Shown here piece by piece: positions 26,626 to 35,257 of a stretch of 64,000 nucleotides of DNA. The notes under the pieces are model-generated. The model worked only from the letters and a program-made list of their open reading frames with translations, made no database searches and had not been told where the DNA came from. The position numbers and the translations under genes are program-made. The first letter of the stretch is position 1; every line of letters begins with the position of its first letter. This DNA comes from Planctomycetota bacterium (GTDB lineage: Bacteria; Planctomycetota; UBA1135; GCA-002686595). The stretch covers positions 474 to 64,473 of the forward strand of contig DUBE01000054.1 in the NCBI GenBank assembly GCA_012960475.1. Direction: 5' to 3'.

Positions 26626-28101
26626 GTGGCCGTGGGCCTGCCTTCCATTCCCTTGATTTCACCTCATTTCAAGTCTCTTCCTGCCCAGTTCGGTCTGGGC
26701 CTTTTGTTTTCCGCCTGCGTCGGCCCGGCTCCTCAGGTGAGCAGGCCCAACCTGCCTCTGCCGGCCACCTGGTCGGCACCCATGAGTGCCGACCCGGAAG
26801 CGCCTTTTCAGTTCCTGGCTCAACTGGGTGATTCTCGTCTCGATGATCTGATCGTCGAGGCCTTGGGTCACAACCAGAGCCTGTTGGCGGCAGCCCAGCG
26901 GGTTGAGGCGGTGGCGGCCCAAGGGGTGATCGCGCGGGCGGGTCTCTACCCCAGCGTCCTGGCTGGTCTGGATTTTCAGCGCAACCGGCGCAACTACATC
27001 GGCTTGCCCATCCCGGGAATCGGGGACTCAGTGTTGACGAGCACAACTTCAAGTTGGAACTCGGGTTTGTCTGCCTCCTGGGAGGTGGATCTCTGGGGCC
27101 GGGTGCGGGCCGGGGCACGGGCTGCGGACGCGGATTCGCGAGCCGCTAGGATTGAATTGGAGGGAGCGCGCCTGTCCTTGGCTGGTCAGGTCTGCCGGGC
27201 CTGGTTTGCCCTCTTGGAGGCGAATCAGCAGGTGCGCCTCGCCGAGCAGACCCTAGCTAGCTGGCAGAGAAGCGAGCACTGGGCTCGCAGCCGTTTCGAG
27301 GCGGGGGTCGGCCCGGCCTTGGATCTGCGATTGACCGCTGCCAATACGGCCCGGGCCCGGGCGAGCTTGCTGGAGGTGGAACAGGCCAAGGATCTGGCCG
27401 CCCGCGCCATGGAAGTCTTGTTGGGGCGATACCCCGCGGGGGAACTCAGCGCCGCCGATACCTTCCCTGAGATTCCCCAGACTCTCTCGGCGGGGATTCC
27501 TGCTGCTTTGCTGGGCCGTCGCCCGGATCTTCAAGCCGCCCGGATTCGCGCCGAAGCCGCAGCCGCACGTTCCCAGCTGGCCCGCGCAGATCTCTATCCG
27601 CGGCTTTCTCTCAGTGCTTCAGGTGGGGCCTCATCGGATGAGTCCGGGGACCTGACCGATTCGGATTTCGGAATCTGGTCCCTTGCGACCAACCTGGCTC
27701 GTCCGGTCTTCGACGCAGGGAGCCTGCGGGCCGGGGTAAGAGCTCAAGATGCCCAGACCCGAGCAGTACTGGCGGAGTGGGCCGGGTTGGTTCTGCGTGC
27801 CTGTGGGGAAGTCGAGTCAGCGCTGGTGCGTTGCTCCTTTGTGGATGCGCGGCTGGTCGCCTTGCAACAGATGAGCGAGGAATTCTTGGAGGCGGAGCGC
27901 CTTGCGCAGGAACAATACGTCAGTGGGTTGGTGGGCATCGTGATAGTGCTCGACGCCCGGCGAGGTCGTTTGGCTGCGGATGCGGAACTGCTGCATGCCC
28001 GGCGGGCTGCCTTGGAAACGCGCCTTGATCTTTGGCTGGCGCTTGGAGGTGAAGAGCCCAGCGGTGAAGCGGAGGCTTCAGGCGAGGAATCTGACCGCTA
28101 G
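26626..28101 (+). CDS. NodT-type outer-membrane efflux lipoprotein
   Basis: A 491-residue TolC-superfamily outer-membrane factor. The start is a GTG at 26626. The leader ends in LLFSAC, then VGPAPQVSRPNLPLPATW, the lipidated N-terminus typical of the NodT/CusC branch. Two outer-membrane-factor repeats follow, with SASWEVDLWGRVRAGARAA and ALLGRRPDLQAARIRAEAAA as the characteristic inner motifs. It forms a trimeric channel with tandem-type exporters. No inner-membrane pump or adaptor gene is adjacent, so its partner must be encoded elsewhere. Confidence 0.92.
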   Translation: MAVGLPSIPLISPHFKSLPAQFGLGLLFSACVGPAPQVSRPNLPLPATWSAPMSADPEAPFQFLAQLGDSRLDDLIVEALGHNQSLLAAAQRVEAVAAQGVIARAGLYPSVLAGLDFQRNRRNYIGLPIPGIGDSVLTSTTSSWNSGLSASWEVDLWGRVRAGARAADADSRAARIELEGARLSLAGQVCRAWFALLEANQQVRLAEQTLASWQRSEHWARSRFEAGVGPALDLRLTAANTARARASLLEVEQAKDLAARAMEVLLGRYPAGELSAADTFPEIPQTLSAGIPAALLGRRPDLQAARIRAEAAAARSQLARADLYPRLSLSASGGASSDESGDLTDSDFGIWSLATNLARPVFDAGSLRAGVRAQDAQTRAVLAEWAGLVLRACGEVESALVRCSFVDARLVALQQMSEEFLEAERLAQEQYVSGLVGIVIVLDARRGRLAADAELLHARRAALETRLDLWLALGGEEPSGEAEASGEESDR

Positions 28102-28553
28102 ACAGCGCCTGGTCTTGTGCTGCTGAGGCAATTGTCGTGCAGGGCCCTGGGTTCTTAGCCCTCGGACGTCATGTCTTCCGCGCCAGAGCACAAGCTGCCC
28201 ATCGTTCTTGGGTCTTGGGGGAGGAGCCGACTGGTCGCTGCTCGGCCTGCTCTACTATTGATTCGGGCGCCGGCAGCATTGGGGCATGGTTGTTGATTGA
28301 TACCGAGCGTTCCTGGCAATCGTTGTGCCTGGTCAGTCCCTGCTGAGGGGCTCGCCTGGGGGAGAATTTGGTTGGGCCTGCGGCCAGTCAAGACCTGGCT
28401 CGCGGGCGGGGCCGGATGCGAAATGCCCGGAACTTGAGGACCGGTCTGGCTGGCTCCAGGCACTGGCTGGGGAAGATTGTGGTTCCTCATCCAAAAAAGA
28501 CCCTGGGAACAACACGGATAGTGGCAAATAGGGTACTTGTAGGACTACCTGCC
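28102..28553. other. Long intergenic region upstream of the coiled-coil/MamK-like genes
   Basis: 452 bases with no supported gene. Frames here have no ribosome site or coherent composition. I saw no strong terminator after the efflux gene. The last bases carry AGGA eleven bases before the ATG at 28554. It probably holds the promoter for the 28554-30147 pair. Confidence 0.45.
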
Positions 28554-28991
28554 ATGTTTCGCCGCCCCAAAGTACCCCTGCGGGTGATCCACCCGATCGT
28601 CCTGGAGCGCCCCTTACGGCCGCTCGTTGGCCCCAGTGAGGGCTCTTGGATGTTGGTTCCGGCTCGTACGGAAGCTTCTGAAGCTGAAAAGAGAGTTCCT
28701 TCAACTGCTCCTCGGGCCCTGGGCCCTCAAGACAGAAAGGACCCGGATCAGAAGCTCCGAAAGCGGCTTGGCAACCTGATGCAGAGGATAGAGGATCAAG
28801 CGGATGAACTGGACAGTCTGAGGAGTTCTCTCGGTTCACAGTCTGTCCTCAAGCCCATGCCCCCCCCGCGCATCTCGATCCCGGGTCGCGATCGCAAGAC
28901 CGGCAAGCGGCATGCGGCCGCCATGCGCGCGATCTTTGAGGCCAATGTGGCTCTGCGCAGGGAACTCGCTCACCAGGTCCTGGATTCTTAG
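28554..28991 (+). CDS. Small coiled-coil protein upstream of the MamK-like actin
   Basis: A 145-residue soluble protein without signal or membrane segment, starting at the ATG at 28554. Layout: a basic and Pro-rich N-terminus (1-65), a coiled coil (about 72-98, KLRKRLGNLMQRIEDQADEL), a Pro/basic linker, and a C-terminal helix MRAIFEANVALRREL. The coiled coil and the last helix have matching counterparts, in the same order, at the C-terminus of the degenerate GGDEF protein at 35258-36238. The MamK-like gene starts 100 bases downstream on the same strand. I do not recognise a family. An adaptor for the actin filament is a guess from gene order and the shared tail. Confidence 0.72.
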   Translation: MFRRPKVPLRVIHPIVLERPLRPLVGPSEGSWMLVPARTEASEAEKRVPSTAPRALGPQDRKDPDQKLRKRLGNLMQRIEDQADELDSLRSSLGSQSVLKPMPPPRISIPGRDRKTGKRHAAAMRAIFEANVALRRELAHQVLDS

Positions 28992-29091
28992 GGGCCAGCG
29001 GCCCAAGGGGCTGCGTATGATTTGCGGGCAGTTCCCGTGATCCGGTCCCCCTGCCTGATCTGTGGGGCCGAGCCAAACCTGAGCATCAACC

Positions 29092-30147
29092 ATGACTGAA
29101 GAGCCTGCCGACGGCGAGGACAAAGGAGTCCTCTATCTTGGAATCGACCTTGGTACCTCGCGCACCAGCGTGACCGCATCCAATGGTCTGCGTGAAACAG
29201 TGGAATCCTTCGTGGGATATCCCAAGGACCCCGTGGCGCGCAAGCTGCTGGGCAAGGATGTGCTTTTTGGCCAGGAAGCCAGGGACAAGCGCCTCTCTTT
29301 GCGCTTGCATCGGCCCCTGGAGCATGGGGTTCTGTCCTTCAACAAGAATGATGAGGAGGACGAGGAGAGCCTCAAGGCTGCAAAGGATCTGGTCCAGGAG
29401 ATCGTACGCCTTGCTGCGCCCCGTCCTGATGAACTGGTCTATGCGGTGATCGGCGTTCCCGCCCAGGCTTCGATCCACAACAAGGACGCGATTCTACAGG
29501 CCGCCAGGGAATCTGTGGACTCGGTCATGCTCTGCTCCGAGCCCTTTGCGGTGGCCTATGGCCTCGATATGTATGACGACGTGCTGGTCATCGATGTTGG
29601 CGCGGGGACGGTGGACCTTTGCCGTATGCACGGCACCATGCCCGATGATAGCGACCAACTGACCTTGCCCACCGCTGGTGACTTCGTGGACGACGAGCTG
29701 GCCAAGGAGATCAGCCGGGCCTACCCGGATGCTCAGCACACCAAGCAGATGATCAAGGCGATCAAGGAGCGCTATTCCACGGTGGAGCCCACCTCCGGGA
29801 TGATCATGGTGGATCTGCCCGTCAACGGCAAACCCACTTCCTTCGACATCACGGAGTGCATGCGGAAAGCCTGTGGGGAAATGATTCCGCCGGTAGTGGA
29901 AGGCTTGGGCAAGCTGGTGGCCACCTTCGATCCTGAGTTTCAGGACAAACTCAAGGGGCGGGTTCTGCTCGCCGGTGGGGGAAGCATGATTCAGGGGCTG
30001 GACAAGGCGATCGAAGCCTACATGCGGGAGCATCTTGGGTCCGGGAAGGTGGTCCGAATCGAGGAGCCTATCTACGGAGGTGCCAATGGAGCCCTCAAGA
30101 TTGCTCACGACATGCCTGAGGATTACTGGACCGAGTTACAGGAGTGA
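29092..30147 (+). CDS. MamK-like bacterial actin
   Basis: A 351-residue actin/Hsp70-fold ATPase matching the length of MamK (about 350). Actin-fold motifs are phosphate 1 LGIDLGTSRTS (about 16-26), phosphate 2 VIDVGAGTVDL (about 166-176) and the adenosine motif LLAGGGSMIQGL (about 292-303). It also has segments I know from MamK of magnetotactic bacteria: VGYPKD, RKLLG, PLEHGVLS, VIGVPAQAS plus NKD, SEPFAVAYGLD, DQLTLPTAGDFVD, and a C-terminal LPx-YW-type ending (MPEDYWTELQ). This favours MamK over MreB, ParM or DnaK. MamK filaments position magnetosomes, but no other mam genes are present here. The role in this organism is unknown. Confidence 0.88.
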   Translation: MTEEPADGEDKGVLYLGIDLGTSRTSVTASNGLRETVESFVGYPKDPVARKLLGKDVLFGQEARDKRLSLRLHRPLEHGVLSFNKNDEEDEESLKAAKDLVQEIVRLAAPRPDELVYAVIGVPAQASIHNKDAILQAARESVDSVMLCSEPFAVAYGLDMYDDVLVIDVGAGTVDLCRMHGTMPDDSDQLTLPTAGDFVDDELAKEISRAYPDAQHTKQMIKAIKERYSTVEPTSGMIMVDLPVNGKPTSFDITECMRKACGEMIPPVVEGLGKLVATFDPEFQDKLKGRVLLAGGGSMIQGLDKAIEAYMREHLGSGKVVRIEEPIYGGANGALKIAHDMPEDYWTELQE

Positions 30148-30352
30148 TTCTGTTTTCCCAGGGCTGAGTCTGGCAGCAGACTGAAACCTTGCGCTAGTCA
30201 AGGAGCCTGGTCGCCGTCTCACTCTTGCGAATTGATGGGCCTGGGGGCACTTGTGGGGGGGGGTAAGCGCTTGCCGAGCATGGCAAGAGCAGAGACAAGA
30301 TGCTGTCTGGAAACCTCATCCGTGCCTGAACAATGATGCAGGGGGGTGACAG

Positions 30353-30580
30353 TTGTCGCGCCCGTCCTATGGACTCCTCATGGGAGAGAGTATTTTTGAT
30401 ATCGTTGGCCCCGGGACCGGTTTTGGTCTTTTGATGGGCTTGGGCTTGCTTGGCTGGTTGGGGGGGTGCGTTTGCGCCTTTGCAATCGGCTGGCGATTGA
30501 GAGGAACCGCAAGGGATGAGGCTGTGCTACTGGAGAAGCAACCTCTGACCCCACTAAGAACCTACCAGCGTTTGTTCTAA
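30353..30580 (+). CDS. Small single-span membrane protein
   Basis: A 75-residue protein with one glycine/leucine-rich membrane segment (GFGLLMGLGLLGWLGGCVCA) and a basic cytoplasmic side (GWRLRGTARDE). The TTG at 30353 is preceded by a strong purine run (AGGGGGG) eight bases upstream. An ATG at 30380 is in frame but lacks a ribosome site. It is followed at once by a strong terminator, supporting a real transcript. Unknown family. Confidence 0.5.
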   Translation: MSRPSYGLLMGESIFDIVGPGTGFGLLMGLGLLGWLGGCVCAFAIGWRLRGTARDEAVLLEKQPLTPLRTYQRLF

Positions 30581-30592
30581 GGCGAGAGACCG

Positions 30593-30625
30593 GGGGGCGC
30601 GGATTGGAGAGTCCGCGCCCCCTTT
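30593..30625 (+). terminator. Intrinsic terminator 1 (tandem)
   Basis: An 11-base-pair perfect stem, GGGGGCGCGGA pairing with TCCGCGCCCCC across an eight-base loop, followed by TTT. It starts 12 bases after the small membrane protein stop. Confidence 0.85.
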
Positions 30626-30657
30626 CACATTCAATTCCGGCCCCATGGGCTTGAACG

Positions 30658-30692
30658 AAGGGCGCGGCTCGAAGGAGCCGCGCCCTTCTTTT
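30658..30692 (+). terminator. Intrinsic terminator 2 (tandem)
   Basis: A 13-base-pair perfect stem, AAGGGCGCGGCTC pairing with GAGCCGCGCCCTT around a GAAG tetraloop, followed by CTTTT. It lies 33 bases beyond the first terminator and shares its GGGCGCGG core. Confidence 0.88.
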
Positions 30693-30761
30693 GTTGGCTC
30701 GCGCTGTTCCTTTCCGAGCTAGGGGTATGTCCTCTGCAGCCCCCTCCGTAAGCTGGCGCCC

Positions 30762-31802
30762 ATGGAAACCACCCCGGAATCGGGATCCAAGCGCCTGCAC
30801 AAGGGATCGGTGGGCCTGCTGCTGTTGAGCGTTCTGCTCTTCGCACTGGGCCGAGCTTTCCCGCTCCATGTAGAGCAGGTCTACGGGGGCGTCTTTCCCC
30901 TGGTGGCCGCTGCCCAGGCCCTGCTCTTGTCCATGGTGCCCCTGTCTGTCAGTGAGTTGAGCATATTGCTCCTCTTGTTGCTCTGTCTGCGCTGGCTGAG
31001 TCGAGGCCTTGTGCCCTTGCTGTCAGGTCTTGCCTGGTTGATTCCCCTGCTTCTGGCATCGGGGATCTTGTTTTGGGGCCTGAATCACTGTCGCCCCCCG
31101 ATTGCCCAACGTTTGGGTTGGAGCATGGATCAGCCCCGGCAGGTGGAACTCGCTGGTTTGGTTGGTGAACTTGCTGGGGAGTTGAAGGCTTTGGAGGGGT
31201 CTTTTGAGGAGGTCGAACTGGCCCCCTCCACGGATGCCTTGGAAGAACTCTTGACCTCGACCTTTGACAGGCAGGCCATGCAATGGTCTTGGCTGCGGGG
31301 TGCCGATGCGCGTCTAAGGGTTCCCCTTGCCCGGGGACTGCTGGCGCGCCTGGGAATCGCGGGGGTCTACTCTCCCTGGACCGGTGAAGCGCACCTGGAG
31401 GGATCCCTGCCAGCGCCCATCATCTGGCACACCGCGGCCCACGAGGTTGCGCATCAACGGGGCATCGCCCGCGAAGAGGAGGCCAACTTCATCGCCTGGG
31501 TTGTGCTCCGTGACGCGCCCGAACCAGCTGCTCGTTATTCTGCCCGCTTTGCCCTCTTGAATCAGGCCCTGGGTGCCTTGGGCCGACAGAATCCGGAACT
31601 CGCGGGGGAACTTCGCCAGACTTTGCATCCCGCCCTCCAGGAGCGCCGGGCTTTGGTGCGCCAATTCTGGCGTCTACGCCAGGGCGCTCTCTCACGGGCA
31701 ACAGGGCGGGTCAACGATTCCTATCTCAAGGCCGCGGGCCAGGAGCAGGGTCTCAGGAGTTACGGGCTCGTTCTCGACCTTGTCTTGGCTGAACGGCGTT
31801 AG
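30762..31802 (+). CDS. DUF3810 family membrane-anchored metalloprotease-like protein
   Basis: A 346-residue protein. Residues 15-110 contain about three membrane segments. The C-terminal domain carries the DUF3810 signature GIAGVYSPWTGEAHLEG, then HTAAHEVAHQRGIAREEEANFIAW, that is H227-E228-x-x-H231 with downstream acidic residues. The HExxH motif and the following EExNF are consistent with a zinc peptidase. This is a structural inference, since activity of the family is not established as far as I know. The gene has its own start after two strong terminators and ends 14 bases before the next gene. Confidence 0.88.
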   Translation: METTPESGSKRLHKGSVGLLLLSVLLFALGRAFPLHVEQVYGGVFPLVAAAQALLLSMVPLSVSELSILLLLLLCLRWLSRGLVPLLSGLAWLIPLLLASGILFWGLNHCRPPIAQRLGWSMDQPRQVELAGLVGELAGELKALEGSFEEVELAPSTDALEELLTSTFDRQAMQWSWLRGADARLRVPLARGLLARLGIAGVYSPWTGEAHLEGSLPAPIIWHTAAHEVAHQRGIAREEEANFIAWVVLRDAPEPAARYSARFALLNQALGALGRQNPELAGELRQTLHPALQERRALVRQFWRLRQGALSRATGRVNDSYLKAAGQEQGLRSYGLVLDLVLAERR

Positions 31803-31816
31803 ACTCGGCGCCTCCT

Positions 31817-34800
31817 ATGCCTGTCCCCCCTCTGCTTCTACTGCACTTACTGCTTGCCTTCCAGCACCCTGCTCAGGGTGCACAGGAACCTTATGTTCCA
31901 GATGTTGCCGAGGCCAGCGATGAAGCAAACGAAGCTCTGGCCCGTATTCGTCTGCCGCTGGATTTTGAGATGAAGCTCTGGGCCTCAGAGCCCGACCTGG
32001 CCAACCCGGTCTGCTTGTATGTGGATCATCGCGGCCGCGTGTTCGTGGCCATGAGTTTTCGTCTTCACGCCGGGGTCACAGACATGCGTGGGCACATGGA
32101 CTGGCTGGAGGATGAACTCGCTGCCCAAAGCGTTGAGGATCGGCTGGCCTTCATGGAGCAGCATGAGGGGGAGAAGTTCAAGGAATACGGCGTCGAACAC
32201 GAGCAAATCCGTCGTCTCGCTGACACGGACGGGGATGGGATTTGTGATGAGTCGATCGTTTTTGCTGAGGGCTTCAATCATCCCGCCGCGGGCATTGCCG
32301 CTGGTCTCCTGGTGCGCGGTTCCGACGTCTGGTACGGCTGCATCCCCAACTTGTGGAAGTTGACCGATGCGGATGATGATGGTCGCGCCGAAGCCCGTGA
32401 GGTCCTGCACACGGGATACGGGGTCAAGATTGCTCTGTTGGGGCATGACATGCACGGCCTTCGTATTGGGCCGGACGGGCGACTGTATTTCTCCATCGGA
32501 GACCGGGGTCTGCACATCAACTTTGAGGATCAGACTTTCCATCTCCCAGATCGCGGCAGCGTCTTGCGTTGCGAGCTTGATGGTTCTGGCCTTGAGGTCT
32601 TCGCCACTGGCCTGCGCAATCCTCAGGAGTTGGTTTTTGATGATCATGGCAACCTGTTTACAGGGGACAACAACTCGGACGGGGGGGACAAGGCCCGTTG
32701 GGTTTATGTGGTTCAAGGGGGGGACACGGGCTGGCGCCATCACTACCAGTACGTGACTCAGCCCAACATGCGTGGACCATGGAATGCAGAGGGTCAGTGG
32801 AAGCCTCTCCATGACAAGCAGCCCTGGTTTCTGGTGCCGCCCATTGCCAATGTGGGGGACGGCCCTTCGGGGCTCTGCATGGTGCCCGATGTGGGCTGGA
32901 GTGAGGAGCAGCAGGGGGCCTTTCTGCTGTGCGATTTCCGTGGTTCTGTGTCCCAATCGTCGATCCTTGAGGTGCGTCACCAGCCCGTTGGGGCGGGTTT
33001 TTCCCTGGAGTACGCGCGGCCTTGGATGCGGGATCTCTTGCCCACGGATTGCGATGTGGGTCCGGACGGTGCGCTTTATGTGAGCGATTGGGTCAACGGT
33101 TGGAACATGACCGGCAAGGGGCGTGTCTTCCGGTTGGCTCCTGATGGCCTTGATCTGGATCCCGCAGTGGAGGAACAGAAAGGTTTGCTGGCGGAAGGAA
33201 TGAAGGACCGGGACTGGGAAGAACTCGCCCAACTACTGGGGCATCCGGGTCGGGCAGTGCGCCAGGAGGCGCAGTTGGAGCTTGGCTTCCGCGCGCTCCG
33301 GGGGGGGCTGGGTTCCGACGCCCTGCGGAGGGGAATGGGCGCTCTGTTGGGCGCAGCTTATCACTTCCAGGATCGTCCCCTGGCTCGACTGCACGGGATC
33401 TGGGGTGTGGGCCTGGTGGCGCGGCTGGAGCCGGAGGCTGGTGGATTTGCGGCCAGCCTCTTGCCCTTGGCCGAAGACATGGACCCCGAGGTGCGTGTGC
33501 AGACCCTCAAGGTATTGGGCGAGTTGAAGGACCCTCTGGGATTTGCTGTTCTCAAGCGGGCTCTGTTGGCGGTTGATTACCGCGAACGGGCGGCAGCAGC
33601 CCATGGGCTGGCGAGCTTGGCTGAGTATCTTGGACCTGACCAGCGTGAGGCCTGTCTGGAACCTGTGATCGACTTCCTGATCGAGGCAGGGGCCACAGAC
33701 CCCTGGTTGCGACACGCGGGCGTACGCGCTCTTGAGGCCCTGGCGACCCCCGAGCAACAGCGTGCTTTGTTGCTGCACGAAGATCCCAATATCAGGCGTC
33801 TGGGGGTGGTGGTTCTGCGCCGCAAGAGGGACGGGTTCATTGTGGAGGCTTTGAACGATTCAAATTCGGCGGTTGTGGAGGAGGCCGCCCGGGCGATCCA
33901 TGAGGTGCCCCTGTCCACCTGCACCGAACGGTTGGCTGAACTGTTGGCTGGACCCGTTGAGCGGGACTTCTATCTCTTGCGCCGTTCTCTTGCAGCTTGC
34001 CGAGAATTACACCGACCCCAAGATGCCCAGCGGATCGCTGCTTGGATCGTTCGTCCCGGATTGGACCGGGTGCTGGTGCACGAGGGTCTCGCAATTCTGG
34101 CTGAGTGGTCTACGCCCAGCCCCATTGATCGGGTGATTGGATCCTGGCGGCCAATTGATGGGGCCCAAGTTCCAGAGGGATTGGATCTGGCGGCGCTGTT
34201 GGGAGCCGCCCGCAAGGCGGGCAAACCCGCTGTACAGGCCTGGCTGGATCTGGAAGGAAAAGATGAAGTGGGAGCAAAGCAGGAGCTCCTGGATCTTCTG
34301 CAGCAGACCGAAGAACAGGATTCTCGCGTGGCTGCCCTTAGGAGGTTGATGCGTCGTGGGTGGGCGGATCCAGCTCTGCTTGACGTGTTGTTGAAGGATT
34401 CCTCCAGCAAGATAGTCAGCACTGCTCTTGAACATCTGGCCACGACCCAGCCCCAGCGTGCGGCCGCTGAGCTCCTGCAACTCGCTGGCAAGGGCCCAGC
34501 CCCGGAGCGTCAGGTTGCGGTCCAGGTTCTGGCCCGGCTTCCCGATCGCGTCGGTCACGGGGCCATGGCCCGCCTGTTGCGAGCAGAGGCCAGCGCGGAG
34601 GGAGCGTCGCCAATTGCTCTGGAGCTGACCCGCGCTCTGGCAGGAGACCCAGGCCAGGACTCGGCCACGGCATTGAGTGCTTGGAATTTGCGCGCGGACG
34701 CCGATCCTGTTGCGCCCCGCGCTGCGCTTGTGCGCGCGGGTGGCGATGTGCAGCGGGGCCGCCGGTTGTTCCGGAATAAGGCCGAGGTGTCCTGCTTGCG

Positions 34801-35161
34801 GTGCCACCGGGTAGGCGAAATGGGTAGCAGCCAAGTGGGACCTGACCTGGCAGGTGTGGCCGCGCGGCTTGATCAGGACGCACTCTTGTGGTCCATCTTG
34901 GAACCCAACCGGGATTTGGCTGAAGAATTTCAGGCCTGGACCTTTCTGCACCAGGATGGGACCATGGTGGTGGGCCGGGTGCTGGAGGAGGGAGCCGAAA
35001 AGCTGGTCATACTGGACGCAGAGGGCGTCAGGCACACCTGGGAGCCTGGTCTGGTGGAGGGTCGCCGCAGGGATTTGTCGTCCATGCCCGAAGACCTTGC
35101 GGAAAAACTTTCCGACTCAGAGCTGCGAGATCTGCTGGCGTTTCTGTCGCAGTTGAAATAA
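31817..35161 (+). CDS. PVC-type multi-domain heme-binding protein (beta-propeller, HEAT repeats, cytochrome c)
   Basis: A 1114-residue exported protein with a hydrophobic leader (LLLLHLLLAFQHPAQGAQ). Residues 45-440 form a sorbosone/glucose-dehydrogenase-like beta-propeller (FATGLRNPQELVFDDHGNLFTGDNNSDGGD, RHHYQYV, PDGALYVSDWVNGWN). Residues 460-920 are HEAT-type helical repeats. The C-terminal cytochrome c/heme domain has C993-x-x-C996-H997 (SCLRCHRVG) and GPDLAGVAARLDQDALLWSI, then EPNRDLAEEFQ. This order defines the putative heme-binding, Pirellula/Verrucomicrobium type. It is probably a periplasmic sugar dehydrogenase; substrate unknown. It is the best phylogenetic marker in the window. 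Confidence 0.93.
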   Translation: MPVPPLLLLHLLLAFQHPAQGAQEPYVPDVAEASDEANEALARIRLPLDFEMKLWASEPDLANPVCLYVDHRGRVFVAMSFRLHAGVTDMRGHMDWLEDELAAQSVEDRLAFMEQHEGEKFKEYGVEHEQIRRLADTDGDGICDESIVFAEGFNHPAAGIAAGLLVRGSDVWYGCIPNLWKLTDADDDGRAEAREVLHTGYGVKIALLGHDMHGLRIGPDGRLYFSIGDRGLHINFEDQTFHLPDRGSVLRCELDGSGLEVFATGLRNPQELVFDDHGNLFTGDNNSDGGDKARWVYVVQGGDTGWRHHYQYVTQPNMRGPWNAEGQWKPLHDKQPWFLVPPIANVGDGPSGLCMVPDVGWSEEQQGAFLLCDFRGSVSQSSILEVRHQPVGAGFSLEYARPWMRDLLPTDCDVGPDGALYVSDWVNGWNMTGKGRVFRLAPDGLDLDPAVEEQKGLLAEGMKDRDWEELAQLLGHPGRAVRQEAQLELGFRALRGGLGSDALRRGMGALLGAAYHFQDRPLARLHGIWGVGLVARLEPEAGGFAASLLPLAEDMDPEVRVQTLKVLGELKDPLGFAVLKRALLAVDYRERAAAAHGLASLAEYLGPDQREACLEPVIDFLIEAGATDPWLRHAGVRALEALATPEQQRALLLHEDPNIRRLGVVVLRRKRDGFIVEALNDSNSAVVEEAARAIHEVPLSTCTERLAELLAGPVERDFYLLRRSLAACRELHRPQDAQRIAAWIVRPGLDRVLVHEGLAILAEWSTPSPIDRVIGSWRPIDGAQVPEGLDLAALLGAARKAGKPAVQAWLDLEGKDEVGAKQELLDLLQQTEEQDSRVAALRRLMRRGWADPALLDVLLKDSSSKIVSTALEHLATTQPQRAAAELLQLAGKGPAPERQVAVQVLARLPDRVGHGAMARLLRAEASAEGASPIALELTRALAGDPGQDSATALSAWNLRADADPVAPRAALVRAGGDVQRGRRLFRNKAEVSCLRCHRVGEMGSSQVGPDLAGVAARLDQDALLWSILEPNRDLAEEFQAWTFLHQDGTMVVGRVLEEGAEKLVILDAEGVRHTWEPGLVEGRRRDLSSMPEDLAEKLSDSELRDLLAFLSQLK

Positions 35162-35257
35162 AAGCCGCAGCAAGGGAGCAAATAGGGCTGAAACCTCAAG
35201 TCGGGGGACCTGGAAGGGCGATCCAGAAGAGCAACTGCCCTCCAGTTGTACCCCCAG

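Noticed and set aside
26626..28101. RND or ABC efflux operon around the NodT-type gene
   Set aside because: No inner-membrane pump or membrane-fusion protein gene is adjacent.
28554..30147. Magnetosome gene cluster around the MamK-like gene
   Set aside because: No mamA, mamB, mamE, mamI, mamO, mamQ or mad-type neighbours are visible; flanking genes are unrelated.
30167..30182. AGTCTG/CAGACT hairpin after the MamK-like gene
   Set aside because: Six pairs and no T-run; not a convincing terminator.
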